Of a stretch of DNA of 64,000 bases, positions 53,159 to 63,129 are shown piece by piece (the stretch's first letter is position 1; the number at the start of each line of letters is the position of its first letter). The notes under the pieces were generated by a model, which saw only the letters and a program-made list of their open reading frames with translations, made no database searches and was not told where the DNA came from. Source of the DNA: Lachnospiraceae bacterium (GTDB taxonomy: Bacteria; Bacillota; Clostridia; Lachnospirales; Lachnospiraceae); assembly GCA_900199595.1 (NCBI GenBank), contig FZRB01000017.1, forward strand, positions 27,464 to 91,463, in the 5' to 3' direction. A program made the position numbers and the translations under genes.

Positions 53159-54973
53159 ATGGATAAGGACGAGAAAAAGGAATACTTTTTAAGTGTTTAC
53201 AGACATTCCCTTGCACATATTATGGCAAAGGCTGTAATGGAAATATTTGGTAAAGAAAACGTTCAGATAGCAATCGGACCCCAGATTGATGACGGTTTCT
53301 ATTATGATTTTATGCTGCCAAGAGCTATTACTACAGATGATTACAAAACCATAGAGGATAAGATGCGCGATATACTGAAGCGTCGTGAAGACTGGATTTG
53401 TAAAGAGGTTAGTAAAGCTGAGGCGCTTGAAATATTTAAAGGTCAGAAATATAAGGAAGAACTTATCGTAGATCTTCCTGAGGATGAAAGAATCACTGTA
53501 TATTATACAGGTGATGATTTTGTTGACCTCTGTCGTGGACCTCATATCGAGAATTCCCAGGAACTTATGAATACTGCATTCAAGGTTAAGTCAGCATCAG
53601 GTTCATACTGGAGAGGTGATGAGAAGAATGATCAGCTCCAGCGTATATATATGTATGCATTTCCTTCCAAGCAGGAACTTAAGGAGCATCTTGATTTTGT
53701 AAAAGAGGCTATGGAGAGAGATCATAAGAAGATCGGACCTGAGCAGGAACTCTTCATGTTTGATGAGAGTGCACCTGGTATGCCTTACTGGCTTCCAAGA
53801 GGATTCAAGATGTATAATGCAATCCTTGAGTTCTGGAGAGATCTTCATGAAAGACATGGTTATCAGGAGATACTTGCTCCTGTACTTAATCATAAGAGAC
53901 TCTGGGAGACTTCAGGTCACTGGGGCCATTACAAGGAAAATATGTTCCTTATTACTACTGCAAATGTAGATGAGGAAACTGATGAGGAAGTAATAGATAC
54001 AGATGTTCAGTACGCTGTAAAGCCTATGAACTGTCCGAATGCTATCAATGTTTATAAGAACGGACTTCACAGCTATAAAGAGCTTCCTATCCGCTACAGC
54101 GAGACACAGGTAATTCACAGACGTGAGAAGAGTGGTGAGTTAAATGGACTCTTCCGTGTACAGATGTTCCATCAGGATGATGACCATACTTTCCTTACAG
54201 AGGAAATGATCGAAGATGAGATCGGTGATATCATGGATATTGCAAAATATATCTATGAGACCTTCGGTCTTACATATGCTGCTGAGCTTTCAACAAGACC
54301 GGATGATTTCATGGGTGCACCTGAGCTTTGGGATGAGGCTGAGGCTTCGCTTAAGAGAATTCTTGATAAGAAGTATGGAGAAGGTGGATATGAGATTAAC
54401 GAAGGTGACGGAGCTTTCTATGGTCCGAAGATCGACCTTAAGATGAAGGACTGCATCGGCCGTGAGTGGCAGATGGGTACTATCCAGCTCGATTTCCAGC
54501 TTCCGCTGAATTTTGATCTGAGATATGTAGCAGCAGATGGATCACAGAAGAGACCTGTAATGATTCACAGGGCAATCTTTGGTTCATTTGAAAGATTCAT
54601 TGGTATACTTATAGAGAACTTCAAGGGTGTATTCCCGTTCTGGATGTCACCATATCAGGTAGGTGTAGTTCCTATCCGTCCGGAGCATAATGGATACGCA
54701 AAGGAAATAGTTGAGATATTAAAGGATGCCGGCGTTCGTGTAGAAGCTGATTATTCCGATGAGAATATGAAGACAAAGATTAAAGGCTTCAAGAAATATA
54801 AAGAGCCATATATACTTATTCTCGGAGACAAAGAAGCTGAGGAAAGAACAGTATCCGTAAATGTAAGAGGAAATAAGCAGATGAACGGTGTGCCTCTTGA
54901 TGCTTTTGTTGAGTTATGCAGGAAGCAGATTAAGGAACATTCGCTTGAACTGATAGATTCCTATGAAGGTTAA
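53159..54973 (+). CDS. thrS: threonyl-tRNA synthetase without TGS domain
   Basis: 604 residues from the ATG at 53159 (AAGGAG 8 nt upstream). The chain begins directly in the editing domain (HSLAHIMAKAV and later DLCRGPH), so the N-terminal TGS domain of about 60 residues found in most ThrRS is missing; upstream codons contain nothing like it. The class II core is complete: zinc-binding Cys292 in MNCPNAIN, DDDHTF, and MIHRAIFGSFERFIG, followed by the anticodon-binding domain (QVGVVPI to the end). No T-box. It charges tRNA-Thr, one copy of which is encoded at 63864. Confidence 0.95.
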   Translation: MDKDEKKEYFLSVYRHSLAHIMAKAVMEIFGKENVQIAIGPQIDDGFYYDFMLPRAITTDDYKTIEDKMRDILKRREDWICKEVSKAEALEIFKGQKYKEELIVDLPEDERITVYYTGDDFVDLCRGPHIENSQELMNTAFKVKSASGSYWRGDEKNDQLQRIYMYAFPSKQELKEHLDFVKEAMERDHKKIGPEQELFMFDESAPGMPYWLPRGFKMYNAILEFWRDLHERHGYQEILAPVLNHKRLWETSGHWGHYKENMFLITTANVDEETDEEVIDTDVQYAVKPMNCPNAINVYKNGLHSYKELPIRYSETQVIHRREKSGELNGLFRVQMFHQDDDHTFLTEEMIEDEIGDIMDIAKYIYETFGLTYAAELSTRPDDFMGAPELWDEAEASLKRILDKKYGEGGYEINEGDGAFYGPKIDLKMKDCIGREWQMGTIQLDFQLPLNFDLRYVAADGSQKRPVMIHRAIFGSFERFIGILIENFKGVFPFWMSPYQVGVVPIRPEHNGYAKEIVEILKDAGVRVEADYSDENMKTKIKGFKKYKEPYILILGDKEAEERTVSVNVRGNKQMNGVPLDAFVELCRKQIKEHSLELIDSYEG

Positions 54974-55012
54974 TGCCACCGGAAAACAGTATAAAGGGGA
55001 AAGTATTATAAT

Positions 55013-55480
55013 ATGCTGGATGAAGAAAAAATAAAACTAATGACCAGGATATCAATATATGAAAAAAATGAGGAGATAAATGATCTGTCCCTCAGCAGAT
55101 ACTACAGGGAGGACTATGTTAAGTTCGGGTGTCTGAAAACAATTATAGCCACCACAATCTGCTATTGGCTTTGCATTGCAGTTTATGTTCTCATTAATTT
55201 CGAAAAGGTTTTAAATGATCTGAATACCATGGATTATTTCAAGGTTATATCACGTCTTATGGGCGGATATGTACTGGTCATGGTTGTATTCTATATATAT
55301 GCATTTATAGTTTATAATTTCAAATATATGAAAGCGAAGCCCGGAATAATCAAATATAACAGGGATCTCGGTAAGCTAATAAAGCTATATGAAAAAGAAG
55401 AAGTTCAAAGTCAGATAAAGAGTGGAAGGGTAAAGGTTTATTCTGATATTGGCGGAGATATGGAGGAACTCAGCGAATGA
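55013..55480 (+). CDS. small membrane protein preceding the c-di-AMP synthase operon
   Basis: 155 residues, ATG with a GGGG site about 15 nt upstream. An N-terminal soluble part (KIKLMTRISIYEKNEEINDLSLSRYY split over about 45 residues) precedes two helices (TTICYWLCIAVYVLI near 48-65, YVLVMVVFYIYAFIV near 85-105). The rest is cytoplasmic. No family recognised. It overlaps the next gene by 4 bp and both lead into cdaA. Confidence 0.65.
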   Translation: MLDEEKIKLMTRISIYEKNEEINDLSLSRYYREDYVKFGCLKTIIATTICYWLCIAVYVLINFEKVLNDLNTMDYFKVISRLMGGYVLVMVVFYIYAFIVYNFKYMKAKPGIIKYNRDLGKLIKLYEKEEVQSQIKSGRVKVYSDIGGDMEELSE

Positions 55481-56388
55481 CAGGCATATTAAGTGTAAAA
55501 AATAAGATTAGGTCTTTTTTAAGAAAACAGGATGAAATAACAGCTCCTATTTTTAGATTTATATGGTGTCTGATGGTGTTCGCGTCCTTACAGAAAATGT
55601 TTCATTATTCTGATCTCGGTTCCAAGAAAGAGGTAACCATTCTGCTGGCTGTTCTGACAGCACTTCTTCCGGATGCATTTATGTTTGTTATGGCAGGCGT
55701 TCTGATTGCTCTTCATACATTTTCGGTATCACTTGAGGCGGGGGCAATATTTGTAGTTCTCTACATAATCATGTACTGCGTATACGTAAGATTTTTCCCT
55801 AAGTATGCTTATGCAATGTTTATCGTTCCGATTTTTTATCTGCTGGGTATACCTTATGCTGCACCGGTTGTTGTTGCGCTGATTGCAGGAATCGGTGGTA
55901 TGGTGCCTGCAGTAATGGGAGTAGTTTTATACTATTTCTCAGATTGCGTTGAAGTAGTCAGCGGACTGCTTGCAACTGAGGATATTGAAAATGAGATAGA
56001 GGCTTTTCAGAAGCTTTCAAAAGTACTTATTCAGAATAAAGAAATGTATGCTGCTATTATTATCTTTGCTATAACTGTTCTGATCATTTCTGTTCTGGCG
56101 AAATTCAGCTATCCATTTGCCATATATGTTGCTATAGCTGCAGGAGTTATAGTAAATATCTTTTCGGCTATTCTTGCAGGTTATGTACTTGGACAGGATG
56201 TGCCTATGGACAAGGTTTTAATTGGAAGCTTTATTGGAATAATCATTGCTCTGATTATAAGAGTAGGACAGGGACTTCTGGATTATAAACATACAGAAAG
56301 AGTTCAGTTTGAGGATGATGATTATTTCTATTATGTGAAGGCAGTTCCGAAGATTGACTCTGAGAAAAATGAGAAAGCAGATAATTAA
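55477..56388 (+). CDS. polytopic membrane protein of unknown function, upstream of cdaA
   Basis: 303 residues with about eight or nine membrane helices. Distinct features: a Gly/Ala-rich turn IAGIGGMVPAVMG, a cytoplasmic stretch with EDIENEIEAFQKLSKVL, and an acidic, Tyr-rich end (EDDDYFYYVKAVPK). It starts within the stop of the 155-residue gene and ends 8 bp before cdaA. Not a known transporter by motif. Operon context makes a c-di-AMP or envelope role possible. Confidence 0.65.
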   Translation: MTGILSVKNKIRSFLRKQDEITAPIFRFIWCLMVFASLQKMFHYSDLGSKKEVTILLAVLTALLPDAFMFVMAGVLIALHTFSVSLEAGAIFVVLYIIMYCVYVRFFPKYAYAMFIVPIFYLLGIPYAAPVVVALIAGIGGMVPAVMGVVLYYFSDCVEVVSGLLATEDIENEIEAFQKLSKVLIQNKEMYAAIIIFAITVLIISVLAKFSYPFAIYVAIAAGVIVNIFSAILAGYVLGQDVPMDKVLIGSFIGIIIALIIRVGQGLLDYKHTERVQFEDDDYFYYVKAVPKIDSEKNEKADN

Positions 56389-56396
56389 GGAATAAT

Positions 56397-57272
56397 ATGG
56401 ATAATTTCTGGACGACTATCAAGTCCGAGTTTGCCGGTATCTATTTTCCTGATATCGGCTGGTCGGATATACTTGATATAATCATAATTGCATATGTTCT
56501 GTATCGTCTACTTTTATGGATAAAAACGAGTCGTGCCTGGACGCTCCTGAAGGGTGTTCTTGTGGTGGCTCTTTTTCTGGTTATAGCGGTAATATTCAGA
56601 TTTAATACAATTCTCTGGATAGCCAGAAATCTTATTAATGTATTCCTTATTGCAATTATTATTCTTTTTCAGCCGGAGCTCAGACGTGCGCTTGATGAAC
56701 TTGGAAGAAAGAAGATTATTTCAAGATTCCTGAATTTTGATAACAGAAGGATTAACGAGTCAAGTCTAAGTGATAAGTCAATATTTGAGCTGGTTAAGAC
56801 CTGCACCCGTCTTTCTAAGGATAAGACAGGAGCACTTATTGTAATTGAACATGAGACTCCGCTTGGTGAATATATTAATACCGGAATTGCTATAGATGCT
56901 TCTATATCACATCAGCTTCTGATCAATATATTTGAGAAGAATACGCCTCTTCATGATGGCGCCGTAATAATTAAGGACAACAGAGTTGTTGCTGCTACAT
57001 GCTATCTTCCTCTTACGGAAAGACATGATGTTGATAAAATACTGGGAACCAGGCATAGAGCAGGCCTGGGAATAAGCGAGTCGACAGACAGTATGACAAT
57101 CATCGTTTCAGAAGAAACAGGTGGTGTGTCAATTGCATACAGAGGAGCACTTTACCAGGAGCTTGATGAGGATGGACTGAGAAAACAGCTTACCAAGCTC
57201 AAGGATGTAAAGGATGAAAAAACCTCCGGGACAAGAGTTCTAAAGTTAGGAGGTAGAAAGAATGTTCAGTAG
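56397..57272 (+). CDS. cdaA: diadenylate cyclase CdaA
   Basis: 291 residues. Three membrane helices at the N-terminus (within about 15-85) are followed by the DAC domain with both active motifs: Asp187-Gly188-Ala189 (LHDGAVI) and Arg219-His220-Arg221 (GTRHRAGLG). It makes c-di-AMP from ATP. The cdaR gene overlaps its 3' end by 11 bp. glmM, often third in this operon, is not next. Confidence 0.96.
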   Translation: MDNFWTTIKSEFAGIYFPDIGWSDILDIIIIAYVLYRLLLWIKTSRAWTLLKGVLVVALFLVIAVIFRFNTILWIARNLINVFLIAIIILFQPELRRALDELGRKKIISRFLNFDNRRINESSLSDKSIFELVKTCTRLSKDKTGALIVIEHETPLGEYINTGIAIDASISHQLLINIFEKNTPLHDGAVIIKDNRVVAATCYLPLTERHDVDKILGTRHRAGLGISESTDSMTIIVSEETGGVSIAYRGALYQELDEDGLRKQLTKLKDVKDEKTSGTRVLKLGGRKNVQ

Positions 57273-58512
57273 AGCTAAAAACTTTGTTTTTGATCATATG
57301 GGTCTGAAACTTCTTTCTCTGACACTTGCTTTTGTTCTCTGGTTCGTTGTCATGAATATAGAAGATTCAGTAATTACGAAGACGGTATATGATATACCTG
57401 TTGAGATGCTTAATGGGGATACAATCCTTAAAAATGGCGGAGTGTATGATGTCACTGAAGGCGAAAATGTAGATATAATGGTTAAAGGCCCCAGATCGGT
57501 TATTGAGAATCTTGAGGCTTCAAACTTTGAAGCTCATGCTGATCTCAGTCATCTGTCTGTTACTAATTCCACAAGTATCAGCGTTAATACCAATGATACA
57601 ATCAGCCCTAATGATGCAAGACTTATCAGCATTACTACGCTCAACGAATATGTGACTGTTACAATTGAAGAGGAAACTGAAAAAAGTGTTCCGGTCAAGG
57701 TGATAACGACCGGAAATGTCAAGTCCGGTCATGCTTTGGGAAGCCCTGCTCCTCAGCCAAATATGATCACTATAAAAGGACCGGAATCAGTGCTTTCAAA
57801 CATAGTGGAAGCTAGAGCAGTAGTTGATGTAAGCAATGCCGAAAGTGATATAGAGGAAACGGTCAGGGTAGGATGTATAGACGGCTATGGAGCTGCGGTT
57901 GATAAGGACAACATATCACTTTCTTCAGAGAAGGTCAGAGTAACGATACCTGTTTACAGAACCAAGACAGTTCAGGTAAATGTAAATACGATTGGTAATC
58001 CTGCTGAGGGTTACGGTGTCAGAAATATCAATTTTGAACCATCAACGGTTATCATTACAGGTGAAGCAGAAGAACTTTCAAAGGTAAGATCAATAGATAT
58101 AAATGATATATCTGTTACAGACGCTTCTGATAATATAGAGACTAATGTCTCTCTGGCTGACTATATACCTTCAAATATCTATATAGCAGATGATACTTCT
58201 GAGATAGCCATAAATGTTGAGATAGGCAGTGTAGTGACCAAGGAACTTACACTTAGCACTGCAGCTATCAAAATGACAAATCAGAAGAATGATTACAAAT
58301 ATCAGGTAAGTAAGCCTGCTATTCTCAAGATTAAGGTTGTAGGTTTTCAGGAGGATATGAATAACATATCCATAGAGACATTTAATCCTCGTATGTCAGT
58401 TCAGAATCTGGAACCGGGAGAACATGATTTGCAGGTTGTATTTGATGAAAATGACAAGCTGACTATTTCAGACAAATACACGGTAACTGTTAGTATTTCA
58501 GAAAAACAGTAG
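57262..58512 (+). CDS. cdaR: CdaR (YbbR-domain) regulator of CdaA
   Basis: 416 residues. One N-terminal membrane helix (LKLLSLTLAFVLWFVVMNI) and then about four YbbR repeats, each with the strand pattern PV-x-V ... GYGV/GHALGSPAPQP ... ITITGP-like turns. CdaR sits outside the membrane and modulates CdaA. The 11-bp overlap with cdaA suggests coupled translation. Confidence 0.95.
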   Translation: MFSRAKNFVFDHMGLKLLSLTLAFVLWFVVMNIEDSVITKTVYDIPVEMLNGDTILKNGGVYDVTEGENVDIMVKGPRSVIENLEASNFEAHADLSHLSVTNSTSISVNTNDTISPNDARLISITTLNEYVTVTIEEETEKSVPVKVITTGNVKSGHALGSPAPQPNMITIKGPESVLSNIVEARAVVDVSNAESDIEETVRVGCIDGYGAAVDKDNISLSSEKVRVTIPVYRTKTVQVNVNTIGNPAEGYGVRNINFEPSTVIITGEAEELSKVRSIDINDISVTDASDNIETNVSLADYIPSNIYIADDTSEIAINVEIGSVVTKELTLSTAAIKMTNQKNDYKYQVSKPAILKIKVVGFQEDMNNISIETFNPRMSVQNLEPGEHDLQVVFDENDKLTISDKYTVTVSISEKQ

Positions 58513-58552
58513 CGTCATTCTGGAAGAAGTATATGATCAAGGGGGTGTTAGG

Positions 58553-59332
58553 ATGATTACTGATACAGAAGGCATTAAAAAATTACAGGATGCAATTGAT
58601 GAGTCTAATTACATAGTTTTCTTTGGTGGAGCAGGTGTATCAACAGAAAGCGGTATTCCTGATTTCAGAAGTCAGGACGGACTTTATAATCAGAAATATA
58701 AATATCCGCCTGAAGAAATCGTAAGCCATACATTTCTTGTATATAAGCAGGAAGAGTTCTTTGAATTTTATAAGGATAAGATGCTTGCTCCTGATGCAAA
58801 ACCCAATGCTGCACATAAGAAGCTGGCTGAAATGGAAGCTGCCGGAAAGCTGAAGGCTGTCATAACTCAGAATATTGACGGACTTCATCAGGCTGCAGGA
58901 AGTAAGGAGGTACTTGAGCTTCACGGTTCTGTGCTTAGAAATTACTGCACCAGATGCGGAAAGACTTACAGCAGTACTCCCGAGGATGTAAATGCGGGAA
59001 TCAAGTATATACTTGCCAGTGACGGCGTTCCGAAGTGTAAGGAAATAGTAAACGGTAAAGAATGCGGCGGTCTTGTAAGACCTGATGTTGTTCTTTATGA
59101 AGAAGGACTGGACAATGATGTTATAAGCAGAGCAGTTATGCACATCTCAAAGGCAGATATGCTGATAATCGGTGGTACTTCACTGGTGGTTTATCCTGCT
59201 GCGGGATTTATCAGTTATTTCCACGGCAAACATCTTGCTGTGTTAAATATGGCTTCCACATCACGTGATGCTGAGGCAGATATAATTATAAGAGAAAAAA
59301 TCGGAGAGGTTTTCTCTCAGATTAAAGTATGA
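58553..59332 (+). CDS. cobB: Sir2-family NAD-dependent protein deacylase
   Basis: 259 residues. NAD-binding GGAGVSTESGIPDFRS, catalytic QNIDGLHQAAGS and LHGSVL with the active-site His, and a zinc site with CTRC and a later CKE...KECGG pair. It removes acetyl or other acyl groups from lysine. GGGGG site. Monocistronic by spacing (41 bp after cdaR, 62 bp before glyA). Confidence 0.95.
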   Translation: MITDTEGIKKLQDAIDESNYIVFFGGAGVSTESGIPDFRSQDGLYNQKYKYPPEEIVSHTFLVYKQEEFFEFYKDKMLAPDAKPNAAHKKLAEMEAAGKLKAVITQNIDGLHQAAGSKEVLELHGSVLRNYCTRCGKTYSSTPEDVNAGIKYILASDGVPKCKEIVNGKECGGLVRPDVVLYEEGLDNDVISRAVMHISKADMLIIGGTSLVVYPAAGFISYFHGKHLAVLNMASTSRDAEADIIIREKIGEVFSQIKV

Positions 59333-59393
59333 CAGACTTAATTATTCATTATCATAGTTAATAAAAATCATTATATATATGGAGGAAAAATAA

Positions 59394-60629
59394 ATGTTTG
59401 ATTTTGAGGAAATCGTAAAGGTTGACCCGGAGGTGGCTTCAGCTATGACTGACGAGTTTAATCGTCAGAATAACAATCTGGAGCTTATTGCTTCTGAAAA
59501 TATTGCTTCAAAGGCTGTTATGGCAGCTATGGGAAGCCATCTTACAAACAAGTATGCTGAAGGTTATCCGGGAAAGAGATATTACGGTGGATGCGAATAT
59601 GTTGATGTAGTTGAAGATCTTGCAAGAGACAGAGCTAAGGAACTGTTCGGTGCTGAGTATGCAAATGTTCAGCCTCATTCAGGAGCTCAGGCTAACATGG
59701 CAGTATTCTTTGCAACCATGCAGCCGGGCGATACATTTATGGGAATGAACCTTGACCACGGCGGTCACCTCACACATGGTTCACCGGTAAATATGTCCGG
59801 AAAATATTTCAATTGTGTTCCTTACGGAGTTAATGATGAGGGACGCATTGACTATGATAATGTACTGGCAATAGCTAAGGAAGCTCGTCCAAAGCTTATC
59901 GTAGCAGGTGCTTCTGCATATGCAAGAGAGATAGATTTTAAGAAAATGCGTGAGATAGCTGATGAGGTTGGCGCTATCCTTATGGTTGATATGGCACATA
60001 TTGCTGGTCTTGTGGCAGCAGGATATCATATGAGCCCAATCCCTTATGCAGACATTACAACCACAACCACACATAAGACTCTTCGCGGACCTAGAGGTGG
60101 ACTTATCCTCTGCAGCGAGGAAGTAAATGCAAAGTATAATTTCAATAAGGCTATATTCCCTGGAATCCAGGGTGGTCCTCTGATGCATGTAATCGCAGGT
60201 AAGGCTGTATGCTTCAAGGAAGCTCTTTCTCAGGATTATAAGGATTATATGGGAAGAGTTGTTGAGAATGCTGCAACTCTTGCAGATGCTCTGATTGAAA
60301 GAGGTTTTGATATCGTTTCAGGCGGTACTGACAACCACCTTATGCTTGTTGACCTTAAGAGATTAGGTCTTACAGGTAAAGAGGTTGAGAAGTATCTTGA
60401 CACAGTTCATATTACTGTTAATAAGAATACAGTTCCTAACGATCCTCAGTCACCATTCGTTACAAGCGGTATCAGAGTAGGTACACCTGCAGTAACAACA
60501 AGAGGTGCTGTAAAAGAGGATATGTACATCATCGCAGACGCATTTAAGGCTGCTATTCTTGATAAGGACAGTGCTAAGGCTGAGGCCCTTGTAAAGAGTA
60601 TTACAGATAAGTATCCACTTTACAGATAA
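59394..60629 (+). CDS. glyA: serine hydroxymethyltransferase
   Basis: 411 residues, full length. PLP-binding Lys228 in [15 protein letters not shown]-terminal LELIASEN and [15 protein letters not shown] are signatures. It interconverts serine and glycine with tetrahydrofolate. GGAGGA site. Codon use is noticeably cleaner than in neighbours, as expected of a highly expressed gene. No glycine riboswitch is visible in the 60-bp leader. Confidence 0.97.
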   Translation: MFDFEEIVKVDPEVASAMTDEFNRQNNNLELIASENIASKAVMAAMGSHLTNKYAEGYPGKRYYGGCEYVDVVEDLARDRAKELFGAEYANVQPHSGAQANMAVFFATMQPGDTFMGMNLDHGGHLTHGSPVNMSGKYFNCVPYGVNDEGRIDYDNVLAIAKEARPKLIVAGASAYAREIDFKKMREIADEVGAILMVDMAHIAGLVAAGYHMSPIPYADITTTTTHKTLRGPRGGLILCSEEVNAKYNFNKAIFPGIQGGPLMHVIAGKAVCFKEALSQDYKDYMGRVVENAATLADALIERGFDIVSGGTDNHLMLVDLKRLGLTGKEVEKYLDTVHITVNKNTVPNDPQSPFVTSGIRVGTPAVTTRGAVKEDMYIIADAFKAAILDKDSAKAEALVKSITDKYPLYR

Positions 60630-60659
60630 GACATACATTTAGATCTACGAGAAAGAAAT

Positions 60660-62990
60660 ATGGAAGATAATAACAATCAGAATAACAATCAAAATAATAA
60701 CAATAACGGTAAGCGTCCCGGTGGTTTTAACAATACCATCGGGGTCGTTATAATTGCAGTTGTTTTGTCCATTATATTTATAATGGCACTTAATAACTAC
60801 AGAACCTCCGGAGAGAAGGAGGTATCCTATGACAAATTCATTCAGATGGTTGATGAAGGCAAGGTCAAGGATGTAAAGATCTATGAGAAAAGAATAAAAT
60901 TTATTCCGGATGAGGAAGACACAAAGATTCAGAATGTAACTTACTACGTAATAAGAACAGATGATTATGATCTTATAAGCAGACTTGAAAAATCAGAAGT
61001 CAAGTTTACCGCTGTTGATGAGGGTGGAAATGCAATCCTCGGACAGATACTTTATTATTTGATCTTCTTTGCGGTAATGTATTTTATTACCATGATGCTT
61101 TTCAGGAGAATATCCGGTGGTTCCGGTGGAATCATGAATGTCGGAAAATCAAATGCAAAGCTGTATGATATGACAAAAAATACAGGAATTACATTTGCTG
61201 ATGTGGCAGGAGAAGAGGAGGCTAAGGAATCACTTACAGAGATGGTTGATTTCCTTAAAAATCCTGGAAAATATCTTGATATTGGTGCCAGACTTCCTAA
61301 GGGTGCACTTCTTGTAGGACCTCCGGGAACAGGTAAGACACTTCTTGCCAAAGCTGTTGCCGGTGAGGCCGGTGTACCGTTTTTCTCTATGTCAGGTTCC
61401 GAGTTCGTTGAGATGTACGTTGGTGTAGGTGCATCCCGCGTAAGAGATCTTTTCAAACAGGCAAATGCCAAGGCACCGTGTATTATATTTATTGACGAGA
61501 TAGATGCCATAGGTAGAAGCCGTGATACTAGACATATGGGCGGTGACTCTGAGAGAGAACAGACACTCAACCAGCTGCTTTCAGAAATGGATGGTTTTGA
61601 TTCATCAAAGGGTATTATTATCCTTGCTGCAACCAACCGTCCTGAGGTGCTTGATAAGGCGCTTCTGAGACCGGGGCGTTTTGACAGAAGAGTAATAGTT
61701 GAAAGACCTGATCTTAAGGGACGTGAGGATATACTTAAGGTTCATTCAAAGAATGTTAAGCTTGATGAAACAGTTGATCTGCACGAGCTGGCAAATGTAA
61801 CCAGCGGTTCTGTAGGTGCTGACCTTGAAAATATCATAAATGAGGCTGCACTTACTGCAGTAAGAAAAGGCAGAAAATTTGTATCCCAGAATGATATGCT
61901 GGAATCGGTAGAGGTTGTTTTTGCTGGTAAAGAAAAGAAGGATCGTATACTTTCAGCTGATGAGAAGAGTATTGTAGCTTATCATGAAGCAGGACATGCG
62001 CTTCTTACAGTGCTTCAGAAGAATACTATGCCGGTACAGAAAATCACAATTGTTCCGAGAACCATGGGTGCGCTGGGTTATGTATGGCAGACTCCTGAGG
62101 AAGAGAAATATCTTGAGACTCAGGCTGAGATGGAAGCTCATATAGTAATAACTATGGGTGGACGTGCTGCAGAGGCACTTAAGTTCCCTTCAGTAACTTC
62201 AGGAGCTTCAAATGATATAGAGCAGGCTACCAAGGAAGCAAGAGCTATGGTTACTCTGTATGGTATGTCTGAACGATTCGGTATGGTACAGCTTGAGGGT
62301 ATAACAGGAGAATATCTTGATAGAAGAAGAGTTCTTGAATGCTCAGATCAGACAGCAACCATGATAGACGAAGAGGTTCGTATCATCATAGCGAATGCCT
62401 ATGAAAGAGCTCTTAAGATTCTTTCTGATAATGAAGAAATCCTTGATGCCATAGCACTCTATCTGATAGATCATGAGTCTATAACAGGTAAGGAATTTAT
62501 GGATATCTTTAACCGGGTGACCGGCGGTATATATCCTAAGATCGATATGAGTACTTCCCTCACTTCAAGCGGAAAAACCTGGAACGAAACCGATACAGTA
62601 GAGAAGCTGAAGGAAAGAGCCAAGACAAAAAAGGCAAAGGAAAAGGCTGACAAGGCTGCTGAAAAGGCAGCAAAAAAAGCCAGAAAAAAAGCTGAGAAAG
62701 CAGAAAAAAACGGAAAAGTAAAAAAAACATCCGGTTCGAAGCTTAAGGTTTTTGCAAGCAGAGAGTTCGAAAAGAAAAGAGAAGAGCTGCTTTCAGATGA
62801 TACAGAATCAGAAGATTCATATGAAGAACAGATGATAGCAGAAGACTTCGATAGTGAAGAAATCGCAGAAATCAAAAATATTACAGAGGCTTCATCATCA
62901 GATTCAGTTTCCGGTAAAGATGATTCTAATAAAGATGAATCAGATAACAGTACTGATCAAAGTGATGAAAATCCTATGCCTTGGCAATAA
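60660..62990 (+). CDS. ftsH: ATP-dependent zinc metalloprotease FtsH
   Basis: 776 residues, against about 610-650 in most relatives. An Asn-rich start (runs of N) precedes helix 1 ([16 protein letters not shown]); helix 2 is [17 protein letters not shown]. Walker [14 protein letters not shown], Walker [12 protein letters not shown] and the second region of homology follow. The zinc motif is His442-Glu-Ala-Gly-His446. From about 640 comes an extra tail: Lys/Ala-rich coiled segment, then a Glu/Asp/Ser-rich end. The core is standard; the tail is lineage-specific. Confidence 0.96.
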   Translation: MEDNNNQNNNQNNNNNGKRPGGFNNTIGVVIIAVVLSIIFIMALNNYRTSGEKEVSYDKFIQMVDEGKVKDVKIYEKRIKFIPDEEDTKIQNVTYYVIRTDDYDLISRLEKSEVKFTAVDEGGNAILGQILYYLIFFAVMYFITMMLFRRISGGSGGIMNVGKSNAKLYDMTKNTGITFADVAGEEEAKESLTEMVDFLKNPGKYLDIGARLPKGALLVGPPGTGKTLLAKAVAGEAGVPFFSMSGSEFVEMYVGVGASRVRDLFKQANAKAPCIIFIDEIDAIGRSRDTRHMGGDSEREQTLNQLLSEMDGFDSSKGIIILAATNRPEVLDKALLRPGRFDRRVIVERPDLKGREDILKVHSKNVKLDETVDLHELANVTSGSVGADLENIINEAALTAVRKGRKFVSQNDMLESVEVVFAGKEKKDRILSADEKSIVAYHEAGHALLTVLQKNTMPVQKITIVPRTMGALGYVWQTPEEEKYLETQAEMEAHIVITMGGRAAEALKFPSVTSGASNDIEQATKEARAMVTLYGMSERFGMVQLEGITGEYLDRRRVLECSDQTATMIDEEVRIIIANAYERALKILSDNEEILDAIALYLIDHESITGKEFMDIFNRVTGGIYPKIDMSTSLTSSGKTWNETDTVEKLKERAKTKKAKEKADKAAEKAAKKARKKAEKAEKNGKVKKTSGSKLKVFASREFEKKREELLSDDTESEDSYEEQMIAEDFDSEEIAEIKNITEASSSDSVSGKDDSNKDESDNSTDQSDENPMPWQ

Positions 62991-62996
62991 AAATAT

Positions 62997-63040
62997 AAAA
63001 AGATGACAAATGAACCAGGTTCACTTTGTCATCTTTTTTA
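62997..63040. terminator. terminator after ftsH with GAACCAGGTTC loop
   Basis: AAAAAGATGACAAA pairs with TTTGTCATCTTTTT; the loop TGAACCAGGTTCA is itself a palindrome. T run follows. Design and loop match the terminator after ktrA at 15873. Confidence 0.92.
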
Positions 63041-63100
63041 TGTGCGAAGGTGAGCTAAACTAAATTCAAGTTTACTTGATATTCAGCTTGGCGAGCCCGC

Positions 63101-63129
63101 AACATCGAGTAGGTATCCTACTCGATGTT
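63101..63129. repeat. 13-bp perfect inverted repeat at the end of the HD nucleotidase gene
   Basis: AACATCGAGTAGG and CCTACTCGATGTT are separated by TAT. The right arm ends on the stop codon of the minus-strand gene at 63128. No T tract follows on either strand, so it is a stable hairpin but not a typical terminator. Confidence 0.75.
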
